From contig LZRT01000101.1 in the NCBI GenBank assembly GCA_002159075.1, positions 1-60,765 on the forward strand: DNA of 60,765 nucleotides, in the 5' to 3' direction. The notes beneath the pieces are model-generated. The model ran no database searches. It was not told where the DNA came from and was given only the letters and a program-made list of their open reading frames with translations. Shown here piece by piece: positions 33,442 to 42,199 of this stretch. The position numbers and the translations under genes are program-made. Numbering within the stretch: position 1 is the stretch's first letter; each line of letters opens with the position of its first letter. Origin of the DNA: Bacillus thermozeamaize (GTDB lineage: Bacteria; Bacillota; Bacilli; ZCTH02-B2).

Positions 33442-35139
33442 ATGGAGATGGGCATGCAGAGAGCGAAGAGGATTCCAGGCCAACCGGGAACGGTCGCGGA
33501 GGCCGTTCTTGAACTGTGTTTTCGATGGGGCGCAAGGCGAATCTACGGCGTGGCCGGCGATGCGATTCTGCCGTTTCTTGCGGCACTACGACAATTTCCG
33601 GACATCCAGTACATCGGCGCCAGGCATGAAGCCGCGGCTGCCATGATGGCCTCCGCCGAGAGCAAGTTGACAGGCCGGTTCGGCGTCTGTACCGCCACGA
33701 GCGGGCCGGGTATTGCCAACTTGCTCAACGGACTGGCCGATGCGGCCGCAGACCGGGTTCCCGTGCTGGCCATCACGGGCCAGGTGCCGACGGCAAAGAT
33801 TGGCACCGGAGGCAAGCAAGACCTGGAACAGCAGCAATTGATGGCGCCCATAGCGGTCTACTCGGCCACGCTGTTCCACCCGGAGGCGGCGGCAGAGATG
33901 TTGCTGCGGGCCATCGTCACCGCGATTGAGAGGAAGGGCGTCTCGCACGTGGCCATACCAAAAGATCTCTGGCATGCACCTTGGTCCGGCGCCGTCAAAA
34001 GTCCCTTGGGTGTGCTGGTGCGGGCCCGGCAACGGGAACTGGAGCAATTGGCGACTGCTGTGCAGTGGCTGCAATCGGCAGCCAGGCCGATGATGCTGAT
34101 CGGGGAAGGGGCCCGGGGAGCCACGGCGGAGATCATCCAGCTGTCGGAACGGCTTTCGGCAGGGGTGATCGAAACGCTGGGCGGCAAGGGGGTGGTGCCG
34201 TACGATCACCCTTATCATGCGGGAGGCATCGGCGAAGGCGGAACGATGGAGGGAAGCCGGCTATTGGCGGAGGCGGATTGCATTCTGGTGATCGGGGCCA
34301 ATTGGTATCCCCAAGGGTACACGCCCCGTAGCGCCCGGCAGCGGCCGCTTCGCCTGATCCAGATTGATGCGCAAGCTGCCCATATCGAGTTGCACCCGGT
34401 TGCCACATGCGGTTTGGTGGGCGATGCGAAGGAAGTCTTGGCCTTGTTGCTGAAACGGATGGAACAGGGAGAGGGGGCACCGAATCGCAACCGGTGGGTC
34501 CAGCGGTTGCAGGAGGCAAAGCGGCAAATTGTAGAGGAACAAGATCGCGAGCGGCAACTGACCGGTCATCCGGTACCTCCCCAACGGGTACTGGCCGCAC
34601 TGGACGAGATGCTGGATGAAGATGCCATCGTCACTGTGGATACGGGAGATCACACCGTCTGGTTTAACCGCCTGTTCCGCGCCAAGCGACAGGAGATCCT
34701 TTATTCCGGAAAATGGCGGACAATGGGGTATGCCCTGCCTGCCGCGATTTCCGCGAAGCTGGCGAATCCGGAGCGGCAGGTGGTTGCCCTCGTCGGGGAT
34801 GGATCCTTCGCGATGACAGGCATGGAACTTGGGACGGCGGTGGCGCATCAACTGCCGATTGTGGTCGTCATCTTGAACAACCGGCTGCTGGGCAAGGAGT
34901 ACAGCATGATGCTTGCGCAGGGGGTGCAACCATTCGGAGTGTCCTTGACCAATCCCGACTTTGCCGCACTGGCGCGGGCCTTTGGCGCAGAAGGGATTCG
35001 GGTGGAACGGGAGGATGCGTTGAGTCCGGCTTTGTCGGCGGCATTGCACGGTCATCGCCATGTGCCCGTCGTTCTGGATGTGATCTGCGGCGCACCTGTT
35101 CCGCCGCTGGCGAAGTATCAAGCCGTGATCCCGACCTAG
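33442..35139 (+). CDS. Thiamine-diphosphate enzyme, pyruvate oxidase/acetolactate synthase type
   Basis: A 565-residue three-domain ThDP enzyme. The N-terminal PYR domain has the catalytic Glu in ARHEAAAAMMA; the central domain is Rossmann-like; the C-terminal PP domain has the ThDP motif GDGSFAMTGMELGTAVAHQL ending in NN. It resembles pyruvate oxidase (SpxB/PoxB) and acetolactate synthase paralogues; the substrate cannot be fixed from sequence. ATG 33442 lies 6 nt after GGAGGATG; ATG 33454 is possible. No small ALS subunit or ilv gene is near, which argues against branched-chain biosynthesis. Confidence 0.82.
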   Translation: MEMGMQRAKRIPGQPGTVAEAVLELCFRWGARRIYGVAGDAILPFLAALRQFPDIQYIGARHEAAAAMMASAESKLTGRFGVCTATSGPGIANLLNGLADAAADRVPVLAITGQVPTAKIGTGGKQDLEQQQLMAPIAVYSATLFHPEAAAEMLLRAIVTAIERKGVSHVAIPKDLWHAPWSGAVKSPLGVLVRARQRELEQLATAVQWLQSAARPMMLIGEGARGATAEIIQLSERLSAGVIETLGGKGVVPYDHPYHAGGIGEGGTMEGSRLLAEADCILVIGANWYPQGYTPRSARQRPLRLIQIDAQAAHIELHPVATCGLVGDAKEVLALLLKRMEQGEGAPNRNRWVQRLQEAKRQIVEEQDRERQLTGHPVPPQRVLAALDEMLDEDAIVTVDTGDHTVWFNRLFRAKRQEILYSGKWRTMGYALPAAISAKLANPERQVVALVGDGSFAMTGMELGTAVAHQLPIVVVILNNRLLGKEYSMMLAQGVQPFGVSLTNPDFAALARAFGAEGIRVEREDALSPALSAALHGHRHVPVVLDVICGAPVPPLAKYQAVIPT

Positions 35140-35141
35140 TT

Positions 35142-35169
35142 CGTTCTCCGAGGGGAGAACGTTTTTTTT
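35142..35169 (+). terminator. Rho-independent terminator
   Basis: CGTTCTCC (35142-35149), loop GAGG, GGAGAACG (35154-35161), then T8. It ends the ThDP-enzyme transcript immediately before the padR promoter. Confidence 0.92.
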
Positions 35170-35170
35170 A

Positions 35171-35200
35171 TTGACTTAGTCATATTATTAATGTTAATAT
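35171..35200 (+). promoter_or_regulatory. Promoter giving a leaderless padR transcript, with overlapping dyad
   Basis: TTGACT (35171-35176), 18-nt spacer, TAATAT (35195-35200). The padR ATG starts 8 nt after the -10, at the expected +1, and no RBS exists in between. The imperfect dyad ATATTATTAATGTTAATAT (35182-35200) covers the -10 and may be the PadR operator. Confidence 0.6.
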
Positions 35201-35207
35201 CTTTACT

Positions 35208-35843
35208 ATGAACGGCATGATGAAAAAATCACCGCTCGCTTTGGCTATCCTTTGCCTTTTGATGGAAGAACCGATGCACCCTTACCGCATGCAACAGCTC
35301 ATCAAGGAAAGGGGGAAACATGAGGTCATCAACGTCCGTCACCGGACAAGCATCTATCAAACCATTCATCGTTTGCTGCGGGACGGAGCCATTGCAATTC
35401 AAGGGAAAAAACAAAATGAAGGCAAACCGGAACTGACGGTTTATGAGATTACGGACAAAGGCCGAAAAGCCGCGTACACATGGTTGCGCGAAATGCTTTC
35501 CACGCCAAAACAAGAATTTTTCGAGTTCCCCGCCGCCGTTTCATTTTTGATGCTTTTGACGCCGGAAGATGTGGCCGAGCAATTGAAAAAAAGGGTGAAT
35601 GCGCTTGCAAACACATTAGCTCGGATCAATCATTCGCTGCAGACGGCCATGGCGGAGGGATTGCCCCGCTTGTTTTTGCTGGAGACCGAATATCAACGGA
35701 CCTTGGTGATGGCCGAATTGGAGTGGATACACTCCGTGATGAAGGATATCCAAACGCGCAAACTCCAATGGGATGAGGAATGGCTGCGAACGATAGCGAA
35801 AAAATTTTCTAACATGGAAAGCGAAGAAAGCGAAAGCTCATGA
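35208..35843 (+). CDS. PadR family transcriptional regulator
   Basis: A 211-residue PadR-type winged-helix regulator. The N-terminal domain starts LALAILCLLMEEPMHPYRMQ and contains RHRTSIYQTIHRLLRDGAI as recognition helix and wing; a C-terminal Vir-like coiled-coil domain mediates dimers. The ATG at 35208 sits at the predicted transcription start, implying leaderless translation. A SAM methyltransferase gene follows 21 nt downstream and an SDR gene further on; these are its probable targets. Confidence 0.85.
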   Translation: MNGMMKKSPLALAILCLLMEEPMHPYRMQQLIKERGKHEVINVRHRTSIYQTIHRLLRDGAIAIQGKKQNEGKPELTVYEITDKGRKAAYTWLREMLSTPKQEFFEFPAAVSFLMLLTPEDVAEQLKKRVNALANTLARINHSLQTAMAEGLPRLFLLETEYQRTLVMAELEWIHSVMKDIQTRKLQWDEEWLRTIAKKFSNMESEESESS

Positions 35844-35864
35844 TGAGGAAGAGGAGGAACCTTT

Positions 35865-36533
35865 ATGGCCGGAAGAGTGAAAAAAGGATACAAGGGCATC
35901 GGCATGGACGGCCCCATTGCTAGGTGGTATGCGAAAAATACCCGCAAAAACATCAAGGATTATCAAAAAGATGCGAAAAAGGTTGCGGCAAATGTTTCAG
36001 AAGGGGCTGCGATTCTCGAGCTGGCCCCGGGACCGGGATACTTGTCCATTGAATTGGCAAAGCTCGGCAATTACAAAGTGACCGGTTTGGACATCAGCAA
36101 ATCGTTTGTGGAGATGGCCCGGGAAAAAGCGAAGGAAGAAGGGGTGGAAGTGGACTTTCGGCAAGGGGATGCGGCGCGCATGCCGTTTGAAGATGAAACC
36201 TTTGATTTTATCATCTGCCGGGCGGCTTTCAAAAACTTTGCGCAACCCATCACTGCCCTTGACGAGATGAACCGGGTGCTGAAAACCGGCGGAAAAGCGT
36301 TGATCCTCGATTTGCGGGGAGATGTTTCCGCTGAGGCGATGGACAAACATGTCGAAGAGGAACTGGGCCTGACGGGATTCGATGCCATCCTGACAAAATG
36401 GATATTCAAGACCATGCTGATCAAACGGGCATACACGAAAGATGCGTTCAGGGAATTGGTGTCCAAGAGCAGTTTTAAAACGGGCAAGATTCTAGAGGAT
36501 ACGATAGGATTGGAAGTATGGCTGGAAAAGTAA
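35865..36533 (+). CDS. Class I SAM-dependent methyltransferase
   Basis: A 222-residue Rossmann-type methyltransferase. Motif I is ILELAPGPGYLSIELA, the acidic residue of motif II is in GLDISKSFVE, and the QGDAARMPFEDETFDFIICR stretch is motif III/IV. The substrate is unknown; it resembles UbiE/Methyltransf_11 enzymes acting on small molecules. Co-transcribed with padR (21-nt gap). A perfect 14-bp tandem duplication covers its stop codon. Confidence 0.85.
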   Translation: MAGRVKKGYKGIGMDGPIARWYAKNTRKNIKDYQKDAKKVAANVSEGAAILELAPGPGYLSIELAKLGNYKVTGLDISKSFVEMAREKAKEEGVEVDFRQGDAARMPFEDETFDFIICRAAFKNFAQPITALDEMNRVLKTGGKALILDLRGDVSAEAMDKHVEEELGLTGFDAILTKWIFKTMLIKRAYTKDAFRELVSKSSFKTGKILEDTIGLEVWLEK

Positions 36534-36547
36534 GGCTGGAAAAGTAA
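36520..36547. repeat. 14-bp perfect tandem duplication across the methyltransferase stop codon
   Basis: GGCTGGAAAAGTAA occurs at 36520-36533 and 36534-36547. The TAA stop (36531-36533) ends the first copy, so the second is untranslated. A palindrome-like CCGGTACC pair follows at about 36560-36580. Confidence 0.95.
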
Positions 36548-36622
36548 TATTCCTTCAGCCGGTACCTTCGGCCGGTACCAACGATCGAAAGCGCCATTGA
36601 AAAAAGGGAGAGGTGTTGAAAG

Positions 36623-37384
36623 ATGGACGTCTACATCATCACGGGGGCATCGAGAGGATTGGGAGAAGCCTTGGCAAAAAAGTTGCTTGCCAAAACCAAT
36701 GTCCTTTTTTGCGTTTCCCGAACCGACAATCCGGCATTGCGGCAAATGGCAGAGGCGCGCCAGTGCCCGCTTCGCTGCATTGCTTATGATCTGAGAGAGG
36801 TTGAGGGTCTGGAAGAACTCATGAGAGGGATTTTCGCTGAGATCGCCTTGCTGCATCCGGTTCATGGCATCACCCTGATCAACAATGCCGGCATGCTGCA
36901 ACCGGTCAAGCGCATGGAAAATGCGACGGCGAGCGAACTGATCGGCAATCTGCAGGTCAATCTGGCGGCGCCGATGGTGCTCTCGGCCCTGTTTGCCCGT
37001 TTCAGCCGCCAATTATCCGTCCAACACAGGATGATTGTCAACATATCCTCCGGCGCCGGCAAGAACCCTTATTACGGGTGGGCCGCCTATTGTGCCTCCA
37101 AGGCGGGCATGGATATGTTCACCCGGGTCATGGGCTTGGAGGAATCCGCGCAACCGCTTCCGGTCAAGGTGGTTTCCATCGCTCCGGGAGTGGTTGACAC
37201 GGCCATGCAGGAGGAAATTCGCAAGGCAAGCAGGGAGGATTTTATTCAGGTGGATCGATTCAGAGAGTTGAAGGAAAGCGGCAGCCTGCTGAACCCGGAT
37301 GCAGCTGCAGAAAAGATCCTGGAAATCGTGGCCCGGCCAGACGTCAACAACGGCAGCGTGCTGGATGTCAGGGACTTCTTGTAA
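36623..37384 (+). CDS. SDR family oxidoreductase, (S)-benzoin-forming benzil reductase-like (YueD)
   Basis: A 253-residue SDR close in layout to Bacillus YueD (benzil reductase) and sepiapterin reductase. TGASRGLGEALA starts at residue 7, NNAG is present, and the catalytic YCASK lies in WAAYCASKAGMDMF. The Arg in VSRTD after beta-2 favours NADPH. ATG 36623 has GGGAGAGG upstream. It may belong to the PadR-methyltransferase unit, 90 nt downstream of it. Physiological carbonyl substrate unknown. Confidence 0.82.
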   Translation: MDVYIITGASRGLGEALAKKLLAKTNVLFCVSRTDNPALRQMAEARQCPLRCIAYDLREVEGLEELMRGIFAEIALLHPVHGITLINNAGMLQPVKRMENATASELIGNLQVNLAAPMVLSALFARFSRQLSVQHRMIVNISSGAGKNPYYGWAAYCASKAGMDMFTRVMGLEESAQPLPVKVVSIAPGVVDTAMQEEIRKASREDFIQVDRFRELKESGSLLNPDAAAEKILEIVARPDVNNGSVLDVRDFL

Positions 37385-37503
37385 AAATACTGGAGGAAAA
37401 TCTTGATAAATCCCCCGATCGTATGGTAAAATTTACTAAAATTTTTTATGGATAAAATCATGTTTCACAATTATTTCGACATTTATTGCAGTGCAACAGG
37501 GGG

Positions 37504-39210
37504 ATGAAGAGATTGAAACGTTTCCTTAATCGGCTAAAGTTACGGCAAAAGATATTAGGTGGTTTTGGACTCATTCTGTTGTTGCTTGTCATTTCTTCTA
37601 TCGTGAATAACACGATGATTGTCCAGATGAACGGGAATGTTGACCAGATCATTAACCGGGAAACCAAGCAAATGATCGATGCGACCAACCTGAATCTTCT
37701 GGTGACGCAGGTCAATTCCAATCTCCGCGGGTATTTATTGACGGCTGATGACGAGCAATTGAAACGTGCGCGGGAGCGGCTAGTCAATGTCGGTGAATTG
37801 GAAACTCGCGTTTTGGCTGTGGTCAATGATGGGGATGTCAAAGAAAAATTGGAGCTGTTGGACCAGTGGGCTGCTTTGATTAACCAACAGTTGATCCCTG
37901 CTATTGAGTCGCACAATCATGATTTGGCGACGGCAATTCTCAGCCATCAGGTTGTACCAGTTGCCCGCTTGGTGCAGGAAGGACTGGATGCACATTTGAA
38001 TCAGAAACAGGAAAATGTGGTCCAGTTAGGGGCTCAGGCCGTTCAAAAGGGGCAGCAGGCCTTTATGACGACGGGCATCTTTTCGATCGTTTCCGTTGCT
38101 TTGGGGTTACTCATCGCTTTCTTTTTGACCAACCCGATTGTGAAACCGATTCTCCAGCTGGGGGCGTTGGTGCGTCAGTTGGCTTCCGGCGATTTGCGCA
38201 TTGACAAGGTGGAAGTCGAGAGCCAGGACGAGGTCGGGAAACTGGTGCAAGATTTTAATCTCATGGCGGATAATCTGAAGGGGTTGATTGAACAACTGAG
38301 CCTCCATGCAGAGCAGGTGGCCTCCGCTTCCCAGCAGCTTTCGGCGACGGCGGAGGAGACGACCCAGGCTGCCCAACAGATCGCGACCACGATTCAGGAG
38401 GTGGCCAGCGGCGCCGAGATGGGAAGGCGGGGCGTTGAGGAAAGCTCGCGCGCGTTGGAAGAACTGGCGGCAGGGATTCAACGGGTGGCTGAAAGTTCCT
38501 CTGTGGCTTACGATGTTTCGGAAAAGGCGGCCGAAGAGGCCAATGAGGGGAATCGCGCGATCCAAGAAGCCGTGGAGCAAATGACGGCCATCGACGGCAC
38601 CATGTCTCACCTGTCTGAAGTGGTCCGGATGCTGGATGAACGGTCGCAGGAAATCGGCAAGATTGTGCAAGTGATCACGGATATCTCCTCCCAGACCAAC
38701 CTCCTGGCGTTGAACGCTTCCATCGAAGCGGCAAGAGCGGGAGAGCAGGGCCGCGGGTTTGCCGTGGTGGCCAATGAGATACGCAGCCTGGCTGAACAGA
38801 CGAGGGGTTCGGCGGAAGAGATCATCCGCCTGATTGAAGAAATCCAGCGAAACACAGAGCAGACGGTCAAGGCGACGACAGACGGAGCCGAAGCGGTGCG
38901 TGCGGGTACCGTTGCGGTCAGTGAAGCGGGCAAAGCGTTTGAACGGATTCTGGAAGCTGCGCGCAATGTCGTGATGCAGGTGCAAGAGACGTCGGCAGCC
39001 GCCGAAGAAATGTCCGCGAGCACGGAAGAGATGACCTCCATGTTTGAAGAGGTGGCACGTTCCGCCAAGGAAAGTTTATCAGGGGCGTCCACGGTTTCGA
39101 CTGCCACCGAGGAACAACTGGCCTCGATGGAGGAAGTGACGGCATCGGCTGATTCGCTCAGCCGGATGGCGGAAGAGTTGCAGCAACTGGTTCGGCAATT
39201 CAAGATCTGA
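37504..39210 (+). CDS. Methyl-accepting chemotaxis protein
   Basis: A 568-residue chemoreceptor. TM1 (about residues 13-35), a four-helix-bundle periplasmic-type sensor (residues about 36-180, CHASE3/4HB-like), TM2 (about 185-208), a HAMP domain, then a long coiled coil. The signalling tip contains [20 protein letters not shown] and [19 protein letters not shown]. No other che gene is in the window. ATG 37504 touches AGGGGG (37498-37503), so TTG 37513 with 9-nt spacing may be the true start. Ligand unknown. Confidence 0.9.
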   Translation: MKRLKRFLNRLKLRQKILGGFGLILLLLVISSIVNNTMIVQMNGNVDQIINRETKQMIDATNLNLLVTQVNSNLRGYLLTADDEQLKRARERLVNVGELETRVLAVVNDGDVKEKLELLDQWAALINQQLIPAIESHNHDLATAILSHQVVPVARLVQEGLDAHLNQKQENVVQLGAQAVQKGQQAFMTTGIFSIVSVALGLLIAFFLTNPIVKPILQLGALVRQLASGDLRIDKVEVESQDEVGKLVQDFNLMADNLKGLIEQLSLHAEQVASASQQLSATAEETTQAAQQIATTIQEVASGAEMGRRGVEESSRALEELAAGIQRVAESSSVAYDVSEKAAEEANEGNRAIQEAVEQMTAIDGTMSHLSEVVRMLDERSQEIGKIVQVITDISSQTNLLALNASIEAARAGEQGRGFAVVANEIRSLAEQTRGSAEEIIRLIEEIQRNTEQTVKATTDGAEAVRAGTVAVSEAGKAFERILEAARNVVMQVQETSAAAEEMSASTEEMTSMFEEVARSAKESLSGASTVSTATEEQLASMEEVTASADSLSRMAEELQQLVRQFKI

Positions 39211-39237
39211 TTTCATTCAACGGGCATGATCGTTTTT

Positions 39238-39270
39238 CCCCTCCTGACCGAATGAAGGAGGGGATTTGTT
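39238..39270 (+). terminator. Terminator of the chemoreceptor gene
   Basis: CCCCTCC (39238-39244) and GGAGGGG (39257-39263) with a 12-nt loop, followed by ATTTGTTTT. Confidence 0.7.
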
Positions 39271-39278
39271 TTGTCAAA

Positions 39279-39308
39279 TTGGTTATTCATGCAATTTTGT
39301 TTTATACT
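39279..39308 (+). promoter_or_regulatory. Candidate promoter of khtU-khtT
   Basis: TTGGTT (39279-39284), 18-nt spacer, TATACT (39303-39308). Confidence 0.5.
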
Positions 39309-39355
39309 AATGAAGCATATCGCTAGTTTAAAGCGGGAGGGGTCTAGGCATTGTT

Positions 39356-40573
39356 ATGGATCACATGATCTTCGAGGTTGGAACCGCACTCGTGTTGATA
39401 GCAGTGGCTTCTGTACTTGCCGGAAAATTGAAATTTTCAATCATTCCTTTTCTGATCAGTCTCGGGATGTTGGTTGGTCCGCATGCACCAACCATTGGAA
39501 TATTTGATTTCAAGTTCATCGAAAGCCAGGAAATCATTGATTTTTTAGGGCGAATCGGGATTCTGTTTCTCCTCTTTTATCTGGGGTTGGAATTCTCAGT
39601 CCAAAAATTGATCAAATCCGGACCCAACATCATTTTTGGCGGAAGCATCTACGTTCTGTTGAATTTTTTGCTTGGGTTGGCGTATGGGTTCCTGATCGAC
39701 TTCCCGCTGTATGAAACGTTGATTATTGCCGGCATGCTGTCCGTCTCTTCCACTGCGATCGTGGCCAAGGTTCTGGTTGACTTGAAGCGAACCGGAAATC
39801 CTGAAACAGAGCTCATATTAGGCATGATCTTATTCGATGACATCTTTCTGGCCGTATTTTTGTCGATCATGTCAGGATTGCTTCTTGGAGGCTCGGCGTC
39901 AGTTGTTGGAGTCATTCTTTCCGTATCGATCTCCGTGGGTTACATGCTTTTGTTTTTTGTCATTGCCAGAAAAGGAACGCCTGTTTTAAACAAGCTTTTG
40001 AATATCACCTCGAATGAAATCTTTATCATTGTGGTGTTTGCTGCTTTGTTTTTTGTAGCTGGTTTCTCGGAAACCTTACATGTGGCGGAAGCAATTGGCG
40101 CTCTGCTGTTTGGTCTGGCGTTGTCTGAAACGGAGCACAGCAAAAGGATTGAGCAACTGGTTGTTCCATTTCGGGATTTTTTTGGCGCGGTGTTCTTTTT
40201 CAGCTTCGGTTTAAGCATCGATCCGCTGACCCTTGGCGAAGCTGTATGGGTAGCGGTTGGCGCCGTGCTGCTAACGATCATGGGAAACGTTATCGCCGGA
40301 ATGATCGCTGGGAGAAAGGCGGGGTTGTCCCACAAAGCGTCCATGAACATTGGGTTGACTATCATGGCGCGGGGAGAATTTACCATTATTGTGGCAAACC
40401 TGGGGGTTACCGCAGGACTCATGCCGCTGCTCAAGCCTTTCTCCGCTCTCTATGTCCTGATATTGGCCATTTTGGGGCCTTTGTTTGCCAAACAATCGAA
40501 GCATATTTATAATGGCTTAAATAAAATATTTCGATGGAGCCAGTCAGAGAAAAAACGTAAAAATATGGGATAA
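39356..40573 (+). CDS. khtU: CPA2 K+(Na+)/H+ antiporter KhtU-like
   Basis: A 405-residue, about 12-helix cation:proton antiporter of the KefB/CPA2 type, matching B. subtilis KhtU (YhaU). FLLFYLGLEFS and SVSSTAIVAKVL are conserved in the ion-binding region, and the C-terminus is short, without a fused RCK domain. ATG 39356 has AGG close upstream and GGGAGGGG at 13 nt. The regulatory subunit khtT follows 21 nt later. Unlike the B. subtilis khtS-khtT-khtU order, U comes first here and no khtS is seen. Confidence 0.85.
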   Translation: MDHMIFEVGTALVLIAVASVLAGKLKFSIIPFLISLGMLVGPHAPTIGIFDFKFIESQEIIDFLGRIGILFLLFYLGLEFSVQKLIKSGPNIIFGGSIYVLLNFLLGLAYGFLIDFPLYETLIIAGMLSVSSTAIVAKVLVDLKRTGNPETELILGMILFDDIFLAVFLSIMSGLLLGGSASVVGVILSVSISVGYMLLFFVIARKGTPVLNKLLNITSNEIFIIVVFAALFFVAGFSETLHVAEAIGALLFGLALSETEHSKRIEQLVVPFRDFFGAVFFFSFGLSIDPLTLGEAVWVAVGAVLLTIMGNVIAGMIAGRKAGLSHKASMNIGLTIMARGEFTIIVANLGVTAGLMPLLKPFSALYVLILAILGPLFAKQSKHIYNGLNKIFRWSQSEKKRKNMG

Positions 40574-40594
40574 TCCAAACGGAGGATGCTGCAA

Positions 40595-41083
40595 ATGGGT
40601 ATTATCAGAGAATCTGATCTTCCTGGTATCGGGAAAAAGTTTCAGGTGGAAACGAGATCAGGAGATAAGATGGTGATCATTATCCACGACGATGGCAGGA
40701 GGGAGATCTATCATTTCCTGGAAGACGATCCGGATGAAAGCGTTTCGATGGTCACGCTGGAGGATGAAGAAGCGCGACAGATCGCCGCGATTATCGGCGG
40801 CATGACCTACAAACCCAAAGCGTTGGAAACAATTGAAGTGTCACTTGAGGATTTGATTATTGAATGGTGCAGAATCGAACCGCACTTCAAATGTGTTGGC
40901 AAATCCATCGCTGAATTGCAGGTTCGCCAAAGAACCGGCGCGACGATTCTAGCCATTGTGGAGAAGCAGAAACAGAAAATCAATCCGGGTCCCGACGACC
41001 GGCTCACGGCGAACACGACGCTTGTTGTCGCCGGCGAAAGAAAGCAAATCAAGTTGCTCAAGGAACTTTTGTTGCAGGGGTAA
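40595..41083 (+). CDS. khtT: KhtT-like antiporter regulatory subunit with RCK_C domain
   Basis: A 162-residue protein whose C-terminal half is a TrkA_C/RCK_C domain (from [20 protein letters not shown] to the end), which in KhtT binds c-di-AMP and opens the KhtU antiporter at low ligand/high pH (established for B. subtilis). The N-terminal half matches the KhtT N-domain. ATG 40595 is 9 nt after GGAGG; the ATG at 40586 touches the RBS and is rejected. The operon ends at the hairpin at 41130. Confidence 0.87.
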   Translation: MGIIRESDLPGIGKKFQVETRSGDKMVIIIHDDGRREIYHFLEDDPDESVSMVTLEDEEARQIAAIIGGMTYKPKALETIEVSLEDLIIEWCRIEPHFKCVGKSIAELQVRQRTGATILAIVEKQKQKINPGPDDRLTANTTLVVAGERKQIKLLKELLLQG

Positions 41084-41129
41084 TCACGAGGCGAATTCGG
41101 GGGACACGCATCGAAATGATGGTGATGCT

Positions 41130-41149
41130 GGGGCTAAACAGCCCCTTTT
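41130..41149 (+). terminator. Terminator of khtUT
   Basis: GGGGCT, loop AAAC, AGCCCC, TTTT: short and clean, 47 nt after the khtT stop. Confidence 0.8.
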
Positions 41150-41159
41150 CATTTGTCCA

Positions 41160-41181
41160 TGCCGCCCATGCTTGGGCGGCA
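41160..41181. terminator. 9-bp hairpin downstream of the DUF1540 gene
   Basis: TGCCGCCCA and TGGGCGGCA flank TGCT. It lies 69 nt past the stop of the minus-strand DUF1540 gene; it lacks a T-run, so it is a weak terminator call. Confidence 0.45.
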
Positions 41182-41249
41182 TTGGACGTCTCATCACGTA
41201 CGAGGCGACAAAGGAAGTGGGCGAATCCGGTACTTGCCCACTTGTTTCA

Positions 41250-41405
41250 TCACAGTTTGGGTTCAAATGTTTTACAATCCGTTTCTTCAGAACTTGATGC
41301 TTGTTTTCCCATTCGGTTTACGACATAAATCGCCGAAGCGTTGCACTTGTTTCCTGCGCCCCAGTACCTACAGGAACTCACTTCGCATAATACATCCTTG
41401 GCCAT
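41250..41405 (-). CDS. DUF1540 small cysteine-rich protein
   Basis: A 51-residue protein with four Cys in the DUF1540 pattern: VLCEVSSCRYWGAGNKC then a late Cys in TDCKTF. Probably a small metal-binding domain; DUF1540 proteins occur mainly in sporulating Bacillota, and the function is unknown. ATG 41405 follows GAGGAGGTG with 8-nt spacing, while the longer frame to 41570 lacks an RBS. It is monocistronic, between khtUT and the TetR-controlled operon. Confidence 0.82.
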   Translation of the reverse strand: MAKDVLCEVSSCRYWGAGNKCNASAIYVVNRMGKQASSSEETDCKTFEPKL

Positions 41406-41546
41406 CGAAGATTCACCTCCTCTTCGATTATCTTGAACAAATCCTAGGAGTTTAAACCGAATCCGCCGGGTGGCCGTGAGGGAGGATTTTCCCGATATTA
41501 AAATTTCCCGCCAGTGTATATTTTTTACCCCTTTGACATTTTTCTG

Positions 41547-41575
41547 TTGACTTATTTGTCTGTACATCATATACT
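41547..41575 (+). promoter_or_regulatory. Sigma-A promoter of the thioesterase-MFS operon
   Basis: TTGACT (41547-41552), exact 17-nt spacer, TATACT (41570-41575). The TetR operator at 41581 begins at the expected start site. Confidence 0.8.
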
Positions 41576-41580
41576 AAAAG

Positions 41581-41594
41581 AGACCGATTGGTCT
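41581..41594. promoter_or_regulatory. TetR operator O1
   Basis: AGACCGATTGGTCT: inverted repeat AGACC-N4-GGTCT just downstream of the -10. The same motif recurs at 41656 and, degenerate, at 44046. Confidence 0.75.
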
Positions 41595-41655
41595 TAAAAT
41601 GGATCGTCTATAAGCAAGAAGTCGACCGATCATGATTATTTTTTTGGTTTAAAAC

Positions 41656-41669
41656 AGACCGTTTGGTCT
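41656..41669. promoter_or_regulatory. TetR operator O2
   Basis: AGACCGTTTGGTCT, one base different from O1 and 75 bp downstream (about seven helical turns), immediately before the RBS of the thioesterase gene. Confidence 0.75.
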
Positions 41670-41688
41670 TAAAAAAGGAGTGACTGGC

Positions 41689-42138
41689 ATGAGTAAAGCG
41701 ATAGAACGAATGCAAAAAATTATTAATGGAGAAATTTCCCCTCCCCCTATCGCAAAACTGATTGGATTTAAGTTCGTTCACATTGAATACGGAAGCTCCA
41801 TCTTTGAATTGGACTGCGACACCGAAAAACATGCCAATCCGATGGGAACCGTTCATGGCGGGATCTTGTGTGACTTGGCTGATGTCGCCATGGGCACGGC
41901 CTATAGCAGTACCTTGAATGATGACGAGACGTGCACGACGGTAGAGTTGAAAATCAATTTTTTAAAACCGGTATGGAATGAAAAGCTGATTGCCAGAGCG
42001 AAAGTCATGCATAAAGGCCGGACGACAGGTTTTGTTCAATGTGACATATTCAATGAATCTGAAAAACTGGTTGCCTATGCGACGAGCACTTTCATGACAT
42101 TGCGTGGAGAAAAAGCCAAAGGAAGGGAACTGCAATGA
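41689..42138 (+). CDS. PaaI-type hotdog thioesterase
   Basis: A 149-residue hotdog thioesterase. The catalytic motif is VHGGILCDLADVAMG (about residues 54-68), with the Asp in the PaaI position, and the DETCTTVELKINFLKPV strand is conserved. It should hydrolyse an acyl- or aryl-CoA in the cytoplasm. ATG 41689 follows AAAAAAGGAGTG. First gene of a two-gene operon with an MFS transporter, controlled by two TetR operators. Confidence 0.87.
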   Translation: MSKAIERMQKIINGEISPPPIAKLIGFKFVHIEYGSSIFELDCDTEKHANPMGTVHGGILCDLADVAMGTAYSSTLNDDETCTTVELKINFLKPVWNEKLIARAKVMHKGRTTGFVQCDIFNESEKLVAYATSTFMTLRGEKAKGRELQ

Positions 42139-42199
42139 TGACACGCCGACATCCGGTTCTGTGACGCCGATTCGGCCTTTGATTAAGGGAGGGGTTCCA

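Noticed and set aside
37420-37470. SigD (flagellar sigma) promoter upstream of the chemoreceptor
   Set aside because: TAAA and GATAA elements occur, but the spacer is 18 or more and the -10 lacks the CCGATAT core.
41560-41700. Insertion-sequence terminal repeats
   Set aside because: The repeated AGACC-N4-GGTCT are palindromic operators next to promoters; no transposase or target duplication is present.
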